Shown here: in pieces, positions 6,025 through 6,197 of the stretch | Position numbering within the stretch: the stretch's first letter is position 1 | Layout: each line of letters begins with the position of its first letter | Source: JBLKSS01 sp047607725 | GTDB taxonomy: Bacteria; Pseudomonadota; Gammaproteobacteria; Enterobacterales; Enterobacteriaceae | Direction: 5' to 3' | Assembly: GCF_047607725.1 (NCBI RefSeq) | Contig: NZ_JBLKSS010000202.1 | Location: 1 to 6,197 of the forward strand | DNA: 6,197 bases | Translations under genes and position numbers: made by a program | The notes under the pieces: model-generated | Told to the model about the DNA's origin: nothing | The model's input: only the letters and a program-made list of their open reading frames with translations | Databases searched by the model: none

Positions 6025-6197
6025 GCGTACGCCCAGCGCCGTATTGACAGTTATTCAGCAGGGATGGTGAGGTTCCACGGCAGGAGCTCTTTGATTTTGT
6101 TGATGGGATGATCCGCGATAATCGCCAGCACATGGCACAGATAAGCTTCCGGCTCCACGCCGTTCAGTTTGCAACTGCCGATCAGCGTATACATCAG
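6021..6197 (-). mobile_element. IS66-family insertion sequence (right-hand end only)
   Basis: The plus strand reads GTAAGCG at 6021-6027, the terminus expected of IS66-family elements, pointing into the element. The transposase stop is 31 bases inside this end. The element runs out of the window at 6197, so accessory genes tnpA/tnpB and the other inverted repeat are not visible. IS66 elements usually make 8-base target duplications, so the candidate duplicated sequence is CACCAGCC at 6013-6020. Confidence 0.8.
6051..6197 (-). CDS. tnpC: IS66-family transposase TnpC, C-terminal 48 residues
   Basis: The minus-strand frame is open at the window edge and ends at TAA 6051-6053. It reads LMYTLIGSCKLNGVEPEAYL, then 'CHVLAIIADHPINKIKELLPWNLTIPAE'. 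This is the characteristic end of IS66 transposases ('YTLIGTCKLNGVDPE-YL...VL..IADHP.N+I.ELLPW'), the cap following the DDE catalytic core. The catalytic residues lie outside the window, so whether the full gene is intact cannot be judged. The visible part carries no lesion. Confidence 0.93.
   Translation of the reverse strand: MMYTLIGSCKLNGVEPEAYLCHVLAIIADHPINKIKELLPWNLTIPAE

Noticed and set aside
1..6197. tRNA, rRNA, CRISPR array, riboswitch or defence system
   Set aside because: I saw no clover-leaf, regular repeat-spacer pattern or defence-type protein motif on either strand.

Overview
The window is chromosomal DNA from an enterobacterial gammaproteobacterium in an advanced state of gene decay. 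The gene order pspF <> pspA-pspB-pspC-pspD-ycjX-ycjF resembles Yersinia-type Enterobacterales. The combination of near-intact enterobacterial proteins, many single-base frameshifts, a phage remnant and an IS66-family element points to a Sodalis-like insect symbiont, for example S. glossinidius or an allied strain. That host assignment is inferred from style and protein similarity, not from a database search.

Left part, 1-2065, mostly minus strand. ycjX (2065-666) and ycjF (669 to about 208) overlap by ATGA and are both pseudogenes. ycjX needs about five frame corrections to read as the family's P-loop protein. ycjF has one frameshift and then ends abruptly. At the break, the plus strand of bases 1-207 carries an open frame resembling the N-terminal part of a Mu-like phage transposase, so ycjF seems to have lost its 3' part to phage-associated rearrangement. 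A gap of about 300 bases (2066-2362) separates ycjX from pspD and holds no recognisable gene.

Middle part, 2363-5106. This is the phage shock (Psp) envelope-stress module. pspA, pspB and pspC are intact on the minus strand, and pspD is frameshifted. pspF, the sigma-54 activator, is intact and divergent on the plus strand. The shared intergenic region (3951-4119) shows a sigma-54 promoter for pspA, an IHF-like site, a PspF-type upstream inverted repeat and a sigma-70 promoter for pspF whose -10 lies inside that repeat. The layout matches the known E. coli logic: PspF activates pspA from the upstream site and represses itself there, while PspA binds and inhibits PspF until PspB and PspC sense membrane stress.

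Right part, 5107-6197. After pspF there is no sap or puu gene. Instead there is an unidentified plus-strand reading frame with a very strong ribosome binding site (start 5356), overlapped by minus-strand frames that look like a decayed membrane protein. Both are cut at 6020/6021 by the end of an IS66-family element, of which the terminal GTAAGCG and the last 48 codons of the transposase (minus strand) are visible.

Overall, the regulatory and signalling core (F, A, B, C) is conserved while the distal half of the operon (D, ycjX, ycjF) has decayed. I saw no new multi-gene system. The items most worth a second look are the selective erosion of the Psp regulon and the unidentified ORF between pspF and IS66.
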